This document shows, piece after piece, positions 17,469-27,330 of a DNA stretch of 64,000 nucleotides. The DNA is from Sulfurospirillum sp. UCH001 (GTDB taxonomy: Bacteria; Campylobacterota; Campylobacteria; Campylobacterales; Sulfurospirillaceae): NCBI RefSeq assembly GCF_001548035.1, contig NZ_AP014723.1, positions 2,356,001 through 2,420,000 on the forward strand. Reading direction: 5' to 3'. The translations under genes and the position numbers were made by a program. Every line of letters starts with the position of its first letter. Position 1 is the stretch's first letter. Below the pieces are notes generated by a model. That model was not told the DNA's origin. It worked only from the letters and a program-made list of their open reading frames with translations, and ran no database searches.

Positions 17469-19607
17469 ATGCAGGCTTTAAGCATTAAGGTCAAGGCACT
17501 GGTTATTTTTATTGTTTCTATCACCTTGGTAGCTGCACTCTCGCTTGTAGTTGTTATTTATAAGTCTTATCAACTCGCAAGCAAACAATCTTCTGATCAA
17601 AAAGAACTTATTTTAAGTATGAATCAAAATGAGCTTAAAACCCATACCTATATGGCAGAAAAAGCGATCAACGCTTTTTATGAAGCCTCATCATCAGAAG
17701 CCAATATCGCTCAAAATATAAAAGCGGATGCCTTGATTCTTAAAAAAACACTCGATGATATCTATGCCAATAATAAAGATAGACTCTCTAAAGACGAATT
17801 ACGCACCATGCTTTTAGCTCTTATAAATGGCTACCGTTATAACAACGATGTCGGATATTTTTATGCATATAATCTTGAAGGCGTAAACGTCGTACATCCT
17901 ATCAATAAAGCACTCGTAGGGAAAAACCTTATTGATATGAAAGATAAAGAAGGAAATTTTGTTATTAAAGATATCCTCAAATCTGCTAAAGAAGGTACGG
18001 GCGTCACGAAATTTATCTGGCCTCACCCTGTCACCAAACAAGATGAACCAAAACTCTCTTATAACTTCTACTACGAACCTTTAGATATTGTCATTGGAAC
18101 TGGTGACTACGCATCAAGCATTAAAGAACACTTCCAAAATGAAGCCATTAAAGTGCTCAATAAATTACGTTATACCAAGGATGACGAAGGGTACTTTTTT
18201 GCTTATAAAAAATCAGCCAATGGAAAATATGTCTATGCTTTCCATGCAACAAAACCAGAACTTCAAGGCAAAGAGATAAAGCTTGAAGAACCCGATTCTA
18301 AAGGAAAACCTTTCCGTAAAGAGCTTGTTGATGGAGCCCTTAAAAACCAAAGCGAAGGCGTATTTGTTACCTACAACTATGAAAATCCTGTCACTAAAAA
18401 AGATGCAACTAAATTAACGTATGCAAAATATTTTAAAGAGTGGGATTGGGTCATTGTTTCAGGAGTTTATATCGATGGTATTGAAGATTTTACACAAAAT
18501 GAACGCCATAAAATCTCTTCAAACATCAACTCTATGCTTCTTGAAACCGTTTTATTGGGTGGATTTGTAACCATTCTTGCGATTATCGCTATCTATTTTC
18601 TTATTACAAACCTTATCGCAAAACCTCTTCGCAATCTCCAAGATACGGCTTATAACCTAGCAGAGGGAGATGGAGATCTAACCAAATCATTAGAAATTAA
18701 ACATCAAGATGAGATTGGTGGAGCATCTAGAGAAATCAATAATTTCATTGAAAAAGTACGTGCAACGATATCGCTTGCTAAAGACACCAGTAGTGAAAAT
18801 GCTTCTATTGCGCATGAACTTTCAACAACAACGCTACAAGTTGGAAAACGCGTAGAAGACTCTACGCACATTATTAGTCAGACGTCACAAATGTCAAATG
18901 TCATTAAACAAGAGATTACCGCTTCGGTTAGCAAAGCAAAAGAGTCTAAAGAAGAGCTCATGAAGGCCAATCAAGAGTTAAGATCTGCTCGTGGATTTGT
19001 CCAAGAACTAGGACAACGTGTCCAAAATAGCGCTCAAACAGAGCTTGAACTTGCTCATAAAATCCAACAACTAAGCTCCGATGCCGACCAAGTTAAAAAT
19101 GTTCTTACCGTTATCAGCGACATTGCCGATCAAACCAATTTGCTCGCTCTTAATGCGGCGATTGAAGCAGCACGTGCAGGTGAACATGGACGTGGATTTG
19201 CTGTCGTTGCCGATGAAGTACGCACGTTGGCAGAGCGCACACAAAAAAGCTTAGTGGAAATTCATGCTACGATTAATGTTATTGTTCAAGCTATCATCGA
19301 TAGTAGTGAACAGATGAACAGAAACTCTAAAGAGGTACAAGAACTCTCATCGATTGCTGAAGATGTCGGCAAAAAGATCAACGCAACAGTCGATATGATG
19401 GACTTTGCAACCAACCTTAACGATAAAACAGTGACTGACTACATCAACACTGGTTCTAAAATCGAAGAAATTGTCGCCAAGATTGAAGAGATCAACACAC
19501 TCTCAACCCAAAATACCAGAAGTGTCGAAGAAATCGCAGGTGCAAGTGAGCATCTTAACTCACTCACCGAAAAACTCAATATCATTTTAAATAAATTTAG
19601 AACATGA
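17469..19607 (+). CDS. Methyl-accepting chemotaxis protein with tandem Cache sensor
   Basis: This is a 712-residue chemoreceptor. TM1 is at residues 10-31. A ~320-residue periplasmic region holds two Cache_2-like repeats, each with a Tyr-rich GYFYAYN/GYFFAYK strand and GTGDY/SGVYID ending. TM2 is near 358-382, followed by HAMP ([23 protein letters not shown]) and the signalling hairpin with the conserved tip ([19 protein letters not shown], about 554-572). Such receptors bind small organic acids or similar ligands and control CheA. There is no CheR/CheB-binding pentapeptide at the C-terminus. The ligand is unknown. Confidence 0.93.
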   Translation: MQALSIKVKALVIFIVSITLVAALSLVVVIYKSYQLASKQSSDQKELILSMNQNELKTHTYMAEKAINAFYEASSSEANIAQNIKADALILKKTLDDIYANNKDRLSKDELRTMLLALINGYRYNNDVGYFYAYNLEGVNVVHPINKALVGKNLIDMKDKEGNFVIKDILKSAKEGTGVTKFIWPHPVTKQDEPKLSYNFYYEPLDIVIGTGDYASSIKEHFQNEAIKVLNKLRYTKDDEGYFFAYKKSANGKYVYAFHATKPELQGKEIKLEEPDSKGKPFRKELVDGALKNQSEGVFVTYNYENPVTKKDATKLTYAKYFKEWDWVIVSGVYIDGIEDFTQNERHKISSNINSMLLETVLLGGFVTILAIIAIYFLITNLIAKPLRNLQDTAYNLAEGDGDLTKSLEIKHQDEIGGASREINNFIEKVRATISLAKDTSSENASIAHELSTTTLQVGKRVEDSTHIISQTSQMSNVIKQEITASVSKAKESKEELMKANQELRSARGFVQELGQRVQNSAQTELELAHKIQQLSSDADQVKNVLTVISDIADQTNLLALNAAIEAARAGEHGRGFAVVADEVRTLAERTQKSLVEIHATINVIVQAIIDSSEQMNRNSKEVQELSSIAEDVGKKINATVDMMDFATNLNDKTVTDYINTGSKIEEIVAKIEEINTLSTQNTRSVEEIAGASEHLNSLTEKLNIILNKFRT

Positions 19608-19608
19608 G

Positions 19609-19633
19609 ATAAAGCTCTATTTTAGGGCTTTAT
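19609..19633. terminator. Terminator between convergent MCP and SDR genes
   Basis: The arms ATAAAGCTC / GGGCTTTAT (one G-T pair) enclose a 7-base loop immediately after the MCP stop and end at the convergent SDR stop. Confidence 0.6.
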
Positions 19634-20454
19634 TCGCTTGACTTTCGTGCCACATAATCCATCAATTTTGTCGAAAAAAACCGTTTCAACCACGCAAACA
19701 ACTTCGTTGGAAAAGTAACAGCATAACGTGCCTTTGGCTTTTTGGCTTCAATTGCCATAAGAAGGGCTTCAAGGACCGCTTCTGCACCCAAAGTAAACGG
19801 TGCATCTCCAGTTTTTTGAAGGCGTGCAAGTGTTTTTTCATAAATTTCTTTATGAGCAGAATTCTCTTGATCGATATTTGCTAAAAACTTTGCCAATGCG
19901 TTTTTGCGAAAAGCACTTCGTATGGGACCAGGTTCTATCAAAACAACTTCTACACCACTTTTATGAAGCTCCAAACGAAGCGTATCCGCAAGTCCTTCAA
20001 TAGCAAATTTAGAAGCATTGTAAGCTCCTCGATAACTCATCGCAACAAAGCCTAAAATAGAGCTGTTGTAAATGATGCGTCCACTTTTTTGTTTTCGCAT
20101 ATAAGGAAGCACCAAGTTGGTAAGCTCTTGCGTACCAAAGACATTGGTTTCAAACTGTTCACGTAAAACATCGCGTTTGAGATCTTCCACAGCACCAGGC
20201 TGTCCAAAAGCAGCATTGTTAAAAAGTACATCAATGCGTCCGCTTGTTTGAGAAAGCATCCATGTAAGCGCTTCATGCATACTGTTTGTATCACACAAAT
20301 CAAGTTTACAAACATTGAGTCCTTCATCTTGAAGGCGTTTGACATCCTCATCCCTACGACACGTTGCAAATACTGAGTAGCCAAGCTTTTGCAAACCATG
20401 TGCACAGGTGTAACCAATGCCCGAAGAACAGCCCGTAATTAAGATATGTTTCAT
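19630..20454 (-). CDS. Short-chain dehydrogenase/reductase
   Basis: This is a 274-residue classical SDR. It has an N-terminal NAD(P)-binding GCSSGIGYTCA, NNAAFGQPG, catalytic Ser in IIYNSSILG and the YxxxK pair in YNASKFAIEGL. A C-terminal extension of about 30 basic/hydrophobic residues (TKLFAWLKRFFSTKLMDYVA) may contact the membrane. It is an oxidoreductase of unknown substrate. The start overlaps the stop of the DsrE-like gene by 4 bases, so the two are co-translated. Confidence 0.88.
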   Translation of the reverse strand: MKHILITGCSSGIGYTCAHGLQKLGYSVFATCRRDEDVKRLQDEGLNVCKLDLCDTNSMHEALTWMLSQTSGRIDVLFNNAAFGQPGAVEDLKRDVLREQFETNVFGTQELTNLVLPYMRKQKSGRIIYNSSILGFVAMSYRGAYNASKFAIEGLADTLRLELHKSGVEVVLIEPGPIRSAFRKNALAKFLANIDQENSAHKEIYEKTLARLQKTGDAPFTLGAEAVLEALLMAIEAKKPKARYAVTFPTKLFAWLKRFFSTKLMDYVARKSSE

Positions 20455-20789
20455 ACGCTAATAACAGTCTCGCCAGAGTTAATCCAGCTGCTTAAAAGTT
20501 CACCCGTATAATGCACGTCAATGTTACATGCTTCAAGACTCTGTGTTACATTCATACTATCGGCACATTTTAAACATGCAACGACTTTCACACCATCGTT
20601 TATCATCATCTCGACTTTGGCACGCACTTCCAAATCTTCGGCGATCAAACGCTGTGAAGCACCCCAAACAAGGACTTCAACCTCATCCATCCAGCCTTTT
20701 AGGAGTGCATTATGCGCATAAAGACAAACCATATGCAGTGCTGTTTCTTTATTGTCAGTCGTCCATAAAATTTTTGCTTTTTTTAACAT
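20451..20789 (-). CDS. DsrE/DsrF-like protein
   Basis: This is a 112-residue alpha/beta protein that matches the DsrE-like fold in layout: an N-terminal strand with nearby helix (ALHMVCLYAHNALLKGWMDEVEVLVWGAS), a middle ACLKCADSMNVTQSLEACNIDVHY with Cys residues in the position of the sulfur-carrying Cys, and a C-terminal GETVISV. Family members carry sulfur or act as small accessory proteins. It is the first gene of a pair with the SDR. The function is otherwise unknown. Confidence 0.75.
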   Translation of the reverse strand: MLKKAKILWTTDNKETALHMVCLYAHNALLKGWMDEVEVLVWGASQRLIAEDLEVRAKVEMMINDGVKVVACLKCADSMNVTQSLEACNIDVHYTGELLSSWINSGETVISV

Positions 20790-20820
20790 GATAGTCCTTT
20801 ACGTATAAAGAAGAAGGAGA

Positions 20821-20852
20821 GACTCAAAGCTTGATATACCAAGCTTTGAGTC
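20821..20852 (-). terminator. Terminator after carboxynorspermidine dehydrogenase gene
   Basis: A perfect 13-bp stem (GACTCAAAGCTTG / CAAGCTTTGAGTC) with a 6-base loop lies 8 bases past the minus-strand stop and is followed on that strand by a pyrimidine-rich run. Confidence 0.85.
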
Positions 20853-20860
20853 GAGTGGAG

Positions 20861-22075
20861 TTATTTAACTTCGAAAGTCTCTTCAGGTTTCATTTCGATG
20901 ATTTTCCAAGGAAGCCCTTGAGTATTGAGCTCATCCATAAATGGTTTTGCGTCGAATTGTTCCATATTGAACACACCCTTGCCAGCCCATTTACCTTGTA
21001 ACATCATTTTTGCACCAATCATTGCAGGAACACCTGTGGTGTAACTTACTGCTTGAGCGCCTGTCTCACGGTAACACTCTTGGTGGTCACAGACATTGTA
21101 GATGTAGATTTTACGTTTTTTGCCATCTTTGAGTCCTTCAAAAACACAACCAATGTTGGTATAACCAACTGTTCTAGGTCCCAAACTTGCAGGATCAGGT
21201 AGTAACGTTTTCAAAAACTCAATTGGTACGATTTTCATGCCCTTGTGCTCAACCTCATCAATGCGAAGCATACCGATGTTCTCTAAACATTTCATGTGTG
21301 TAAGGTAGCTTTGACCAAATGTCATAAAGAAACGAATACGTTTAAGTCCCTTGATGTTTTGAACAAGGGATTCTAACTCTTCATGGTAAAGGAGGTAGCT
21401 GTCTTTTGGTCCCACTTCTGGGTAATCCCACACCATTTTTACGGAAACTGGCTCTGTCTCAATCCACTCGCCATTTTCCCAATATCTACCTTTTGAACTT
21501 ACTTCTCTCAGGTTGATCTCTGGGTTAAAGTTCGTTGCAAACGGATAACCATGATCGCCTGCGTTACAGTCTAAAATATCGATGGTGTTAATCTCATCAA
21601 AGAGATATTGCTGTGCGTACGCACAAAAAACATTGGTAACACCTGGGTCAAACCCGCTACCAAGAAGTGCCATGATGCCTGCATCTTTAAACGCTTTATC
21701 TCTTGCCCATTGCTCTTTGTATTCAAATTTTGCAAGGTCAGGATGCTCATAATTTGCGGTGTCTAGGTAAGGAACTTTTGTTTTAACACACGCATCCATA
21801 ATGGTAAGATCTTGATATGGAAGTGCTATGTTAAGAACTAACGCAGGCTTTACTTTTTCGATAAGCGCAACAAGTGCATCCACATCATCCGCATCAATCG
21901 CTGCTGTATCGATGGTAATGCCTAAAGACTCTTTAATTTCTGCTGCGATTTGATCGCATTTTGATTTGGTTCTACTTGCTAAAACAATGTGTGAAAACAC
22001 ATCTTTGTTCATTGCACATTTTTTGGTGACCACACGACTAACACCGCCTGCACCAATAATTAATACTGTTGCCAT
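20861..22075 (-). CDS. Carboxynorspermidine/carboxyspermidine dehydrogenase (synthase)
   Basis: This is a 404-residue protein of the saccharopine dehydrogenase family. An N-terminal Rossmann fold (VLIIGAGGVSRVV) is followed by the substrate-binding middle (LGSGFDPGVTNVFCAYA; DCNAGDHGYPFATNF). In Campylobacterota this enzyme condenses aspartate semialdehyde with a diamine to form carboxy(nor)spermidine, which NspC (16191-17336) decarboxylates. The presence of nspC in the same window supports this reading over lysine catabolism. A single-gene unit with a strong terminator. Confidence 0.88.
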   Translation of the reverse strand: MATVLIIGAGGVSRVVTKKCAMNKDVFSHIVLASRTKSKCDQIAAEIKESLGITIDTAAIDADDVDALVALIEKVKPALVLNIALPYQDLTIMDACVKTKVPYLDTANYEHPDLAKFEYKEQWARDKAFKDAGIMALLGSGFDPGVTNVFCAYAQQYLFDEINTIDILDCNAGDHGYPFATNFNPEINLREVSSKGRYWENGEWIETEPVSVKMVWDYPEVGPKDSYLLYHEELESLVQNIKGLKRIRFFMTFGQSYLTHMKCLENIGMLRIDEVEHKGMKIVPIEFLKTLLPDPASLGPRTVGYTNIGCVFEGLKDGKKRKIYIYNVCDHQECYRETGAQAVSYTTGVPAMIGAKMMLQGKWAGKGVFNMEQFDAKPFMDELNTQGLPWKIIEMKPEETFEVK

Positions 22076-22178
22076 TTCTATCCTTTGAGGTTTTCATTGA
22101 GGCTTCTTTAATAAGAGCTATGTCTCATAGCCATTATCAAAAAAGCCTAGTCTATTTTACGTTTTTTTGATTACTTTT

Positions 22179-22781
22179 TTATTTCAAACTATTAATCACA
22201 ATATGCGCCAATTCAAGGGCACGTGCTCGGTGCGAAAATGCTTTTTTAACACTTTCATCCAGTTCACCCAGTGTTTGAGTATATCCACATGGAATGAACA
22301 TTGGGTCATACCCAAAGCCGTTGTTACCTCTTGCTTCAGCGATTGCTTCGCCATGCATCCAGCCGTGTACACAAAATTCACCTTTTTTGCAAACTAAGGC
22401 AATCGCTGCGGTATAAAACGCTGGTGTTCTTTTCACACCTTTGTCTTTGAGGGCTGCGATCAGTTTATTGAGATTATCTTTGGCATTCGCATTCACACCC
22501 GCATAACGAGCACTATAAATACCAGGAATGCCGCCTAAAAGAAGCACACTGATGCCGCTGTCATCGCTTAAAACGATGTCGTTTTTATCTTCAAGTTTTT
22601 CATACACCGCACGCGCTTTAATAAGAGCATTTTCTTTAAATGTTGACCCTGTTTCATCAATCTCAAAAGGCTCCATAATATCGCTGTATGCAACGACTTC
22701 ATACTCGCTGATCCATGATTGGAACTCTTTGACTTTACCTTGATTGGATGTGGCTAGAACTATTCTCAAACGTTGCTCCAT
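22179..22781 (-). CDS. rdgB: Non-canonical purine NTP pyrophosphatase (dITP/XTP)
   Basis: This is a 200-residue Ham1/RdgB enzyme. It has the N-terminal IVLATSNQGKVKE, VLSDDSGISVLLLGGIPGIYSARYAG with the catalytic Asp, and a C-terminal GNNGFGYDPMFIPCGYTQTLGEL and SHRARAL. It cleaves ITP, dITP and XTP to the monophosphate and keeps deaminated purines out of DNA. The start at 22781 fits the family N-terminus; the frame continues to 22823 but adds unrelated residues. Confidence 0.93.
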   Translation of the reverse strand: MEQRLRIVLATSNQGKVKEFQSWISEYEVVAYSDIMEPFEIDETGSTFKENALIKARAVYEKLEDKNDIVLSDDSGISVLLLGGIPGIYSARYAGVNANAKDNLNKLIAALKDKGVKRTPAFYTAAIALVCKKGEFCVHGWMHGEAIAEARGNNGFGYDPMFIPCGYTQTLGELDESVKKAFSHRARALELAHIVINSLK

Positions 22782-22831
22782 AACTCTACATATAAAAGTT
22801 TTAGAATAACCTGCACGAAACACTTTGAGCC

Positions 22832-22870
22832 GATGGGACGAAAAAGCATAAGCGTTTCGGGGCTCCCGTC
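22832..22870. other. Stable hairpin in the rdgB-mltA spacer
   Basis: The outer arms GATGGGA / TCCCGTC (one G-T pair) and inner arms CGAAA / TTTCG form a two-part stem in a G+C-rich spacer between mltA and rdgB. There is no T tract, so it is not an ordinary intrinsic terminator. It could be a processing site, a leader structure of mltA, or a small RNA. Confidence 0.35.
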
Positions 22871-22929
22871 GTGATTCAACCGTGTTGAGAAAGGGTTAGT
22901 TCTAAACTTTAATTTTACCTATTTTTTGT

Positions 22930-24009
22930 TTAAAACTTAGGTTGCATAATCCATACTTCAAGAGGAGCTTTCAGCTCACCTGCTATCCACTGTGCTCGCT
23001 CACCGTATCCCATGAACATATCGGCCCTATTGGGTCCTTTAATGGCGCCACCTGTGTCTTGCGCAAAAACAAACTTCTCTACTTTGTAGTTAGGTGATTC
23101 GCTTTTAACGGCTAACAAGGAACCAAGAGGAATGTAACTTCTATCGACAGCAACAGAGCGTTCTGGCGTTAGTACCAGCCCTAAACTTCCTGTTGCTTTT
23201 TGTTCCATTTTTCTAAAAAAGACATAACTAGGATTGGTATTTAAGAGTGCATCAATTTGATTTGGATGTGCAACAAGCCATGCACGAATGCTTTGCAAGG
23301 AAATCTCTTCAACACTCGCAAAGATGCCACGATTGAGCATTTCACGACCCAATGATTTATACGCATGTCCATTAGAATCAGCATATCCTATAAAAACAAC
23401 ACGCCCATCAGTGAGTTCCACTCTACCTGAACCTTGTACTTCCATAAAGAAAAGATCGATTTTATCATCCACATAACAGAGGACTTCCGCATTCAACTTT
23501 CGTTTGTTGATCTCTTCACGTGTAAAATAAGGCACCATCTTTCCCTTGACGGAACGTCCACGCATCTTTTTGTCATTTTCACCCACGATCATAACAAGAT
23601 CTTTTGGCTTTCCATAAACAGGGTATTTAAAACGTTCAGTTTTTTTAAGACTACCATGCAGTAAGGGCTCATAATAGCCTGTGAGCATTGAACGCTGTTC
23701 ATTTGGCTCAATTTTTTTCAACTCAAATGAGTTCTGAAAAAAGGCTTTTGCGTCTTTGACGTGTAGGGATTGTTCACACACGTTTGCATACACTTTCTTC
23801 GTTTGAGGAGCTGTACAATTTTGCTTGAAAAGAGAGAGGAGCTCATCAAAGTTTTCATTTTGACTAAGCTTTTCAAAGCGTTCATTATGTTCTTTCAAAG
23901 AACTGACTAAAGCTTCATCTTGAAGCGAAGGAGACGTTGTTTTTAAACTACAACCACTCACCAAAACCATTAAACATACACAAAAAAGGAGACTTTGTCG
24001 CATTACCAT
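22930..24009 (-). CDS. mltA: Membrane-bound lytic murein transglycosylase A
   Basis: This is a 359-residue lipoprotein (LVSGC, Cys20). The MltA core shows LTGYYEPLLHGSLKKT, the 3D-domain motif (FVFAQDTGGAIKGPNRADMFMGYG) with the catalytic Asp in DTGG/GPNRAD, and YADSNGHAYKSLG. It cleaves peptidoglycan glycan strands to 1,6-anhydromuropeptides at the outer membrane. It is monocistronic. Confidence 0.92.
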   Translation of the reverse strand: MVMRQSLLFCVCLMVLVSGCSLKTTSPSLQDEALVSSLKEHNERFEKLSQNENFDELLSLFKQNCTAPQTKKVYANVCEQSLHVKDAKAFFQNSFELKKIEPNEQRSMLTGYYEPLLHGSLKKTERFKYPVYGKPKDLVMIVGENDKKMRGRSVKGKMVPYFTREEINKRKLNAEVLCYVDDKIDLFFMEVQGSGRVELTDGRVVFIGYADSNGHAYKSLGREMLNRGIFASVEEISLQSIRAWLVAHPNQIDALLNTNPSYVFFRKMEQKATGSLGLVLTPERSVAVDRSYIPLGSLLAVKSESPNYKVEKFVFAQDTGGAIKGPNRADMFMGYGERAQWIAGELKAPLEVWIMQPKF

Positions 24010-24204
24010 CCATTACAAAAAGGCACTTTCATACCTTACATTTTCAACTATATCACGCTTTGATGGCATTTCGAACACCATTCATGTTAAAAATTATAAC
24101 ATAAAACAACCTTGCACAAAGAAGGGCTTACTGAATCTATAGAATTTTCAAAGTTTAACAAGGGTAAAATTTGTCCTGATTAAATTTCGAGGAATATTCT
24201 TTTC

Positions 24205-25521
24205 ATGTTTAAAACTATTTTCCCACTTAGCCTTATTATTTCACTCCGTTTTTTAGGTCTCTTTATCGTCTTACCCGTCCTCTCTGTTTATGCACTTCAT
24301 TTGGAGGGCTCAAACGAATTTTTAGTGGGTATTACCATCGGTGGTTATGCCGCTACCCAGATGCTTCTTCAAATTCCTTTTGGCATCATGTCTGATAAAA
24401 TTGGACGTAAAATTACTATTTTTATTGGTCTGGTTATCTTTCTTATCGGCTCACTGATTTGTGCCTACAGCGAAACCATTTATGGCTTGATGATTGGACG
24501 TTTCCTACAAGGGGCTGCTGCTATTGGCGCTGTTGGAACTGCGATGATCAGCGACATGGTCAAAGAAGAAGTACGAGGTCATGCCATGGCGATCATGGGT
24601 GGCTGTATCGCAGCGAGTTTTGCCATTTCTATGATGTTAGGCTCTGTGATTGGCGGCTATTACGGTGTGGATAAACTCTTTTTTATCACCGCAGCGCTTT
24701 CTATTTTTGCGATCATCGTACTTTATACTAAAGTACCCAATCCTCCAAAAATTGTTCACCATTACGGTGCAGATGAAACCGAACTCAAACACATCCTCAA
24801 AGATAAAAATCTGATGAACATGAACATCACCAACATGCTTCAAAAGGGCATGATGACTTTAGCGTTTATGGTCATTCCTATCATTATGGTGCAAGAGTTT
24901 GGCTTTGCAAAAAAAGAGCTTTGGATGGTGTATCTACCAGCAATGGTCTTTGGTGTGCTAGCTATGGGGCCTTCCGCGATTTTAGGTGAGAAAAAACATC
25001 GCTCAAAAGAGATGCTCATGATCGGTGTGGCATTTTTCGCTATCAGCTATGTAATGATGGGTTATGCACATGCAGCACCATGGTTTATTGTCGGTGTTGT
25101 TATCTTCTTCATCGGCTTTAACATGCATGAGCCTTTAATGCAATCTATGGCAAGTAAATACGCTAAAGTGCATCAAAAAGGCGCTGCATTAGGCGTTTTT
25201 AACACATTTGGTTATGCTGGAACATTTATCGGCGGTGTGTTTGGTGGTTATTTCTTACAACATTTTGGTATTAAAGAGATTGCATGGGTTATCTTCATCA
25301 CCTGTATTCTCTGGCTATTTCTCATAGCTACTCTTAAAAACCCAAGTCACAACAAAAACATTTACCTTTCTTATGATAGCTTTGATCTTGTTCGTGCAGA
25401 GCATTTGCACCACGTGATCGGTGTTGTCGAATGGTATCGCAATGAAAGTGAACGCATTTTAGTCGTTAAATATGACACAAATGTAACCAACAAAGAGACA
25501 ATTTTAGCCGTTCTTTCTTAG
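24205..25521 (+). CDS. MFS transporter
   Basis: This is a 438-residue protein with 12 predicted TM segments and the MFS motif A (GIMSDKIGRKITI) after TM2; motif C-like glycine-rich sequence is seen in TM5 (GGCIAASFAISMMLGSVIGG). About 60 soluble C-terminal residues (EHLHHVIGVVEWYRNESERILVVKYDTN) follow TM12, an extension resembling a small ferredoxin-like domain. It is likely a drug or metabolite exporter; the substrate is unknown. The YqaA-like gene follows 3 bases later. Confidence 0.88.
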   Translation: MFKTIFPLSLIISLRFLGLFIVLPVLSVYALHLEGSNEFLVGITIGGYAATQMLLQIPFGIMSDKIGRKITIFIGLVIFLIGSLICAYSETIYGLMIGRFLQGAAAIGAVGTAMISDMVKEEVRGHAMAIMGGCIAASFAISMMLGSVIGGYYGVDKLFFITAALSIFAIIVLYTKVPNPPKIVHHYGADETELKHILKDKNLMNMNITNMLQKGMMTLAFMVIPIIMVQEFGFAKKELWMVYLPAMVFGVLAMGPSAILGEKKHRSKEMLMIGVAFFAISYVMMGYAHAAPWFIVGVVIFFIGFNMHEPLMQSMASKYAKVHQKGAALGVFNTFGYAGTFIGGVFGGYFLQHFGIKEIAWVIFITCILWLFLIATLKNPSHNKNIYLSYDSFDLVRAEHLHHVIGVVEWYRNESERILVVKYDTNVTNKETILAVLS

Positions 25522-25524
25522 TCT

Positions 25525-25944
25525 GTGAGCTATTTTTCTCTTTTTCTAACCAGCTTTGCTTCTGCCACACTTTTACCTGGTGGAAGCGAAGCGCTTTTTA
25601 TCTATCTTCTCAGTGAACACTTAAGCCCTACTCTTCTTTTAGCCATTGCCACATTAGGCAATACTTTAGGCTCTTTTATCAATTATATCCTCGGAAAATA
25701 TGCTACTGACTTTGCCCTATCTAAGGGCTATATGAAAGAAAAGCATCTTATCAAAGCGTCATCTGTTTTTGAAAAATATGGAGCATGGAGTCTTCTCTTC
25801 TCATGGCTTCCTATCATCGGAGATCCACTGACCTTTGTTGCGGGTATCGTACGCTATTCATGGTGGAAATTTCTCATGATCGTAGGATTTGCAAAATTTG
25901 CTCGGTATATTTTTGTCTATCTTGGATTTTTAGCTATCGCATAA
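25525..25944 (+). CDS. YqaA/DedA-like small membrane protein
   Basis: This is a 139-residue membrane protein starting at GTG three bases after the MFS stop. It has LLPGGSEALFIYLLS, GNTLGSFINYILGKYA and WLPIIGDPLTFVAGIVRYSWWKFL, the pattern of YqaA (SNARE-associated/DedA fold) proteins, here the short form. The DedA superfamily has roles in lipid scrambling and envelope homeostasis. The function of YqaA itself is not established. Confidence 0.8.
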   Translation: MSYFSLFLTSFASATLLPGGSEALFIYLLSEHLSPTLLLAIATLGNTLGSFINYILGKYATDFALSKGYMKEKHLIKASSVFEKYGAWSLLFSWLPIIGDPLTFVAGIVRYSWWKFLMIVGFAKFARYIFVYLGFLAIA

Positions 25945-26082
25945 TTTCACGATCTTTCTCTAAGTTTTTTGTATTTTAATCCATTTTTAACTATGATTTT
26001 ATAACTCAAAGCAAAAGGATCTCCTACGATCTCACGAGAACAACAGACCAAAATAACCGCTCTTGTCATTCGTGTTGCTGCC

Positions 26083-26793
26083 ATGCTGTTAGAATATGGC
26101 GCAGAGAGTCGTCTTATCGAGCAACTCGCTTCTCGCTTAGGAAGAGCGCTAGGATGTACTTCCATTGAAATTTCACTCATTCCCTCAGCCATTGTTCTTA
26201 CCACTCTCATCGGTGAGTCTTCGGTAACCACCACACGAAGGGCTCATGAACAACCCATCAATATGTCGATTGTTCATCAAATTGTCTCTATTTGTATCTT
26301 AGCGGAACAAAACCCTCGCGACATTGTGCTGATTGAACGAAAAATTGAGAATATCCATGCTAACCATTACCCAAAATGGCTCGTCATCCCTGCTATTGGG
26401 CTTTCATGTGCTGCTTTTAGCCATTTGCATGGTGCAGATTGGGCTGGTTTTTGGATCACATTTTTGGCTTCTGCTGTGGGTATGGCGGTACGGATGGAGC
26501 TCTCATCTCGCAAATATTCTCTGCTCATTGTGTTTGCATTTACCGCATTTATCTGCACACTTGTAGCAAGCCTCTCGTTGTATCATGGTTTAAGTGACAC
26601 TGCAAATATTGTGCTTTCTTCAAGCGTTCTCTTACTTGTTCCTGGGTTTCCCTATATCAATGCTATGCTTGACGCTTTCAAAGGATACATCAGTATGGGA
26701 TGGGGACGTTGGGCACAAGCAACACTGCTGACACTCATGACGTCACTGGGAATTATGCTTGCAATCGGTATTTTGGGGGTAAAAGGATGGTAA
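26083..26793 (+). CDS. Threonine/serine exporter family, N-terminal subunit (ThrE_1-like)
   Basis: The protein has at least 236 residues: a cytoplasmic part (MLLEYGAESRLIEQLA; SIEISLIPSAIVLT) and then five hydrophobic segments (LVIPAIGLSCAAFSHLHGADWAG and on to ILGVKGW). This is the larger subunit of a split ThrE-type exporter. The family usually has 15-25 residues before the MLLEYG helix. Those residues are present in frame upstream (from about 26029: ISREQQTKITALVIRVAA), but no ATG, GTG or TTG exists before the stop at 26002. The true start may be a rare codon or the start may be lost. The next gene overlaps by 7 bases. Confidence 0.8.
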   Translation: MLLEYGAESRLIEQLASRLGRALGCTSIEISLIPSAIVLTTLIGESSVTTTRRAHEQPINMSIVHQIVSICILAEQNPRDIVLIERKIENIHANHYPKWLVIPAIGLSCAAFSHLHGADWAGFWITFLASAVGMAVRMELSSRKYSLLIVFAFTAFICTLVASLSLYHGLSDTANIVLSSSVLLLVPGFPYINAMLDAFKGYISMGWGRWAQATLLTLMTSLGIMLAIGILGVKGW

Positions 26794-27251
26794 TAATCGA
26801 GCTTTTGCTGGGTGCGCTCTGGGCAGCGATTCCAGCGGTGGGATTTGGAATGATTTTTAATGTACCCCGTTCTGCTTTACCTTTTTGTGCTTTAGGTGGG
26901 GCATTGACTTATGGCGTAAGAGAAGTGTTACTTTATCAGCATCTTTCCATTGAACTTTCTACATTTATCGCGGCAACTACCATCGGTATTATCGGCGTTT
27001 TTTGGTCAAGACGCTATGTGATGCCTCGCCCTGTGTACACTGTTCCCTCTATCATTCCTATGATTCCTGGCAAGTACGCTTATGAGATGATGATAAGCCT
27101 GGTTTCCATGAATACCGATGGAGTCACGAATGCCCTACTTTCAAGCTTTATTGAAAATGGTCTGCATGCGGTGAGTATCTTATTTGCGATTGCATTTGGG
27201 CTGGTTTTGCCATCCATGTACTACACAAAACGCCAACAGCCAATTATTTAA
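26787..27251 (+). CDS. Threonine/serine exporter family, C-terminal subunit (ThrE_2-like)
   Basis: This is a 154-residue protein with four to five TM segments (LLLGALWAAIPAVGFGMIFNVP; FCALGGALTYGVREVL; YTVPSIIPMIPGKYAYEMM). It matches the small ThrE_2 subunit, which pairs with the ThrE_1 protein to export small amino acids. The ATG at 26787 overlaps the upstream stop and follows AAAAGG; the longer frame from 26700 is out-of-family sequence. Confidence 0.85.
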   Translation: MVIIELLLGALWAAIPAVGFGMIFNVPRSALPFCALGGALTYGVREVLLYQHLSIELSTFIAATTIGIIGVFWSRRYVMPRPVYTVPSIIPMIPGKYAYEMMISLVSMNTDGVTNALLSSFIENGLHAVSILFAIAFGLVLPSMYYTKRQQPII

Positions 27252-27330
27252 TACTATTAAATTTAAGGTTTCTTATTCTATGCTACTTCAACGGTGCATC
27301 TAAGAGGTAGAACACATACAGGAGGTTGAG

